Shown piece by piece: positions 61,782 through 64,000 of a DNA stretch of 64,000 nt (the stretch's first letter is position 1; each line of letters opens with the position of its first letter). The notes under the pieces were generated by a model. It was not told where the DNA came from and ran no database searches. It saw only the letters and a program-made list of their open reading frames with translations. Where the stretch lies: positions 1 to 64,000 of the forward strand of contig JAMWET010000727.1 in assembly GCA_024036415.1 (NCBI GenBank), given 5' to 3'. Origin of the DNA: Prochilodus magdalenae. Taxonomy: Eukaryota > Chordata > Actinopteri > Characiformes > Prochilodontidae. The position numbers and the translations under genes are program-made.

Positions 61782-62121
61782 CAGTGGTGATGGGAACCAG
61801 GGGTCTTGACATCCACAACACAAATATAAGCAGTTCATTCACTATATGAAATCACTAGTGAAAACACATGCCTTTGGAGACGTTTACGTAATGTTAATGA
61901 TGGTAAAACAGTAGAAAGTCTACAAAACAGCTTTTCTTGGAGGCTACTTTGGCCTTGAACACCATTAATATACATTAAAATAACTTAATTTAAAATAGGT
62001 TTTAGACTGAAAGCTCACTACAAGACTCAGACATCAGTAATCATAACCATTTAATCAAATAAGTTAATGTGTAGGAGCTATTAGAGGTATAAAAGGCTTC
62101 TGGTTCCCATTACCACCACTG
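61782..62121. mobile_element. Short element with inverted ends
   Basis: The sequence CAGTGGTGATGGGAACCAG at 61782-61800 and CTGGTTCCCATTACCACCAC at 62100-62119 are inverted copies differing by a three-base gap. A further copy of one arm lies at 42353-42374. This fits a small non-autonomous DNA transposon or its terminal module. No open frame. Confidence 0.5.
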
Positions 62122-62436
62122 TGAACCAATCTGGCATGTTTCTCCTGAACACCACTGAATGAACTTGTTGGAATCCTAGCCATTTCATTAAGTCCAAAAA
62201 AAGTTATCAGTAAGTAAACATGATTCACTCACAGGCTTAAATAAAATAAAACACATTTAGTGCAGCAGAGACCTGTTTCACTGAAAACCCAGATAAGGCT
62301 GTTTAATGTTTCTCTGGTTAATGAGTAATTGATTGAGGCGAGTCTCTTAACACTGAAGTAAAGAGGTACAATTAAATGCTGTATTGCATGTGCATATATA
62401 AATATATGTATATATATATATTTATAAACATTACAT

Positions 62437-62557
<121 letters not shown>

Positions 62558-62718
62558 TTGCTGTCCAAAAAAAACATGTACCCCTATTTCTGCTGATTTT
62601 TACATTCATGCCTATTTTGATCACATGACTAAATGATGTGATTTGATTACATTCTAAATGAGGTTTTTGGCCTCTCCTGTAAAGTTGCCATTTTGGAGAT
62701 ACCTCATTTTCTTCCGCG

Positions 62719-62749
<31 letters not shown>

Positions 62750-64000
62750 TATAATACAATGAGATAATCCAAAGCACCATCTTAGTCTACAACAAAAAAG
62801 GCCATCTTACTATTTCCCCAGAATTACCTTGTTACTCGCTCTCCCTTTCATTGCCTTTTAATTTTACAGTGCACTCCAAACAATACAAATGAATAATTGC
62901 GCTTTATATGGGCTGTATCTTCCCATATGAGTGCGTTCGTCTGTGTGAATGACAGGACGACTTAAGTAAACAGTGTGTACACATTACAGCATAGGTCTCT
63001 GAGACAAAGTTCTAAGGGTATAGCATTTTGGTCTCTCCCTTTGGCTTGCGTGAGACTGAAAGGAAGGACGTTTTAACTCTCTCCGTATCTGCAGGCCACA
63101 GTCACGCACATTGCCCTGCAGAACCTCCACCACCATTTATTCTCACGTACAAACTCCTGTCAGACTGCTTCCCTCTCACGCAACCCAGTGTGTCACCCAG
63201 GCACATGCGAGCAGGCACTAACACGTACGCACCTCTTAAACACAGCACTGTTATGTATTCAGGCTGCTTGACCATTCAGCTACATGCATAGCTTGCTTTG
63301 GTCAAGCACTAAACTAGGCCACTGTTATATTGTTCAGTCAGTCTTCCGGAGCAATCAAAAAGGGGCCATGAAGTGCTGAAAGGGATCTGAATGTACAATC
63401 AGAGTGAGGAGAGGAGGGGGATGGAAAAAAGAAAGTGTGGTTCTTTGCTTAGAGAGTCATTGCAACAGAGAGTTTGACAGACCACAAGAGAGTGGACAGG
63501 AAGTACAACAAGAAGGTGATAGGACCCCTGACAGTGTGCACAAGCTTCAGTTGTATGAGCAACAGAACAAAGTTTGAATGTTCTTCACACGACACTATGG
63601 CATGCTGAGGTAGATTGCCATCATAACGACCACACTTACTACACTATTTACTTTTCCATCAAATTATATTTCAGTATATCAAGAGTAGTTTCATGACAGA
63701 ACATGCAGAACATGACAGGTCTCCCAAGCAAGAGGAGTTCCTTTAGTCATTCCCTCCAAATACCAGACTTTACTGGGCTTCCTTCAAACTGTCAAAACCA
63801 TTTTTTCTCCAGAATGTGCTCTGTTCTGGCCTAGGAAGTGGTTCAGTTATGCTCATACATTTGTGTTCAGACTAGAACAGTATAGTGTGGCACTCAGCCA
63901 GCTCTGGAGTGAACTTTGTATGAGAGTAGGGAGTTCCCTGGAGAATCAGAACATAATGCAGTGTGGCGCTGGTTGGTTGTTTTGGATTGACTTGTGGAGG

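Noticed and set aside
63028..63291. 87-codon frame near the right edge
   Set aside because: No recognised motif, low-complexity Pro/Cys composition and no splice context.

Overview
This is a window of an animal nuclear genome, almost certainly a ray-finned (teleost) fish. The genes are split by GT-AG introns and their proteins are vertebrate-type. The spaces between them hold typical fish repeats: Tc1-like and hAT-like DNA transposon relics, Rex1/L2-like LINE remnants ending in (ATCT)n, a tRNA-derived SINE, and long (CA)n and (TA)n tracts. The species cannot be read from the sequence.

Five protein-coding genes were reconstructed exon by exon, each with a continuous reading frame from start to stop. 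Left to right they are: rbsn (rabenosyn-5, +, 11 coding exons, 774 codons); mrps25 (mitoribosomal protein mS25, -, 4 exons, 173 codons); nr2c2 (orphan nuclear receptor TR4, -, 14 coding exons, 622 codons); b3galt4 (ganglioside beta-1,3-galactosyltransferase, +, one coding exon, 369 codons); wdr46 (U3 snoRNP/SSU processome WD protein, also called BING4, -, 14 exons, 598 codons).

Layout: 1-3.5 kb is gene-free, then the rbsn 5' region. rbsn runs from 3.5 to 12.4 kb and its 3' end faces mrps25 (15.4-18.1 kb). From 18.3 to 25.7 kb lie decayed retroelements, a 39-bp minisatellite, two terminal-inverted-repeat elements and the nr2c2 3' flank. nr2c2 occupies 25.7-34.8 kb, with a non-coding first exon and a CpG-rich promoter near 36.7-37.0 kb. 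From 37 to 42.8 kb there are only repeats. b3galt4 (43-44 kb) and wdr46 (49-60 kb) face each other tail to tail. The last 4 kb has no recognisable gene.

The genes are housekeeping or regulatory and do not form one pathway: endosomal recycling, mitochondrial translation, nuclear-receptor transcription control, Golgi ganglioside synthesis and ribosome biogenesis. The main large-scale point is the layout. The first three genes correspond to a human 3p25 neighbourhood and the last two to the human extended MHC region at 6p21.3, so a synteny junction lies between about 37 and 42.8 kb. I found no undescribed multi-gene system. The most interesting local signals are very long (TG)n tracts that replace the polypyrimidine tract at two nr2c2 3' splice sites, a probable GC-AG intron in wdr46, and several dimeric minisatellites.
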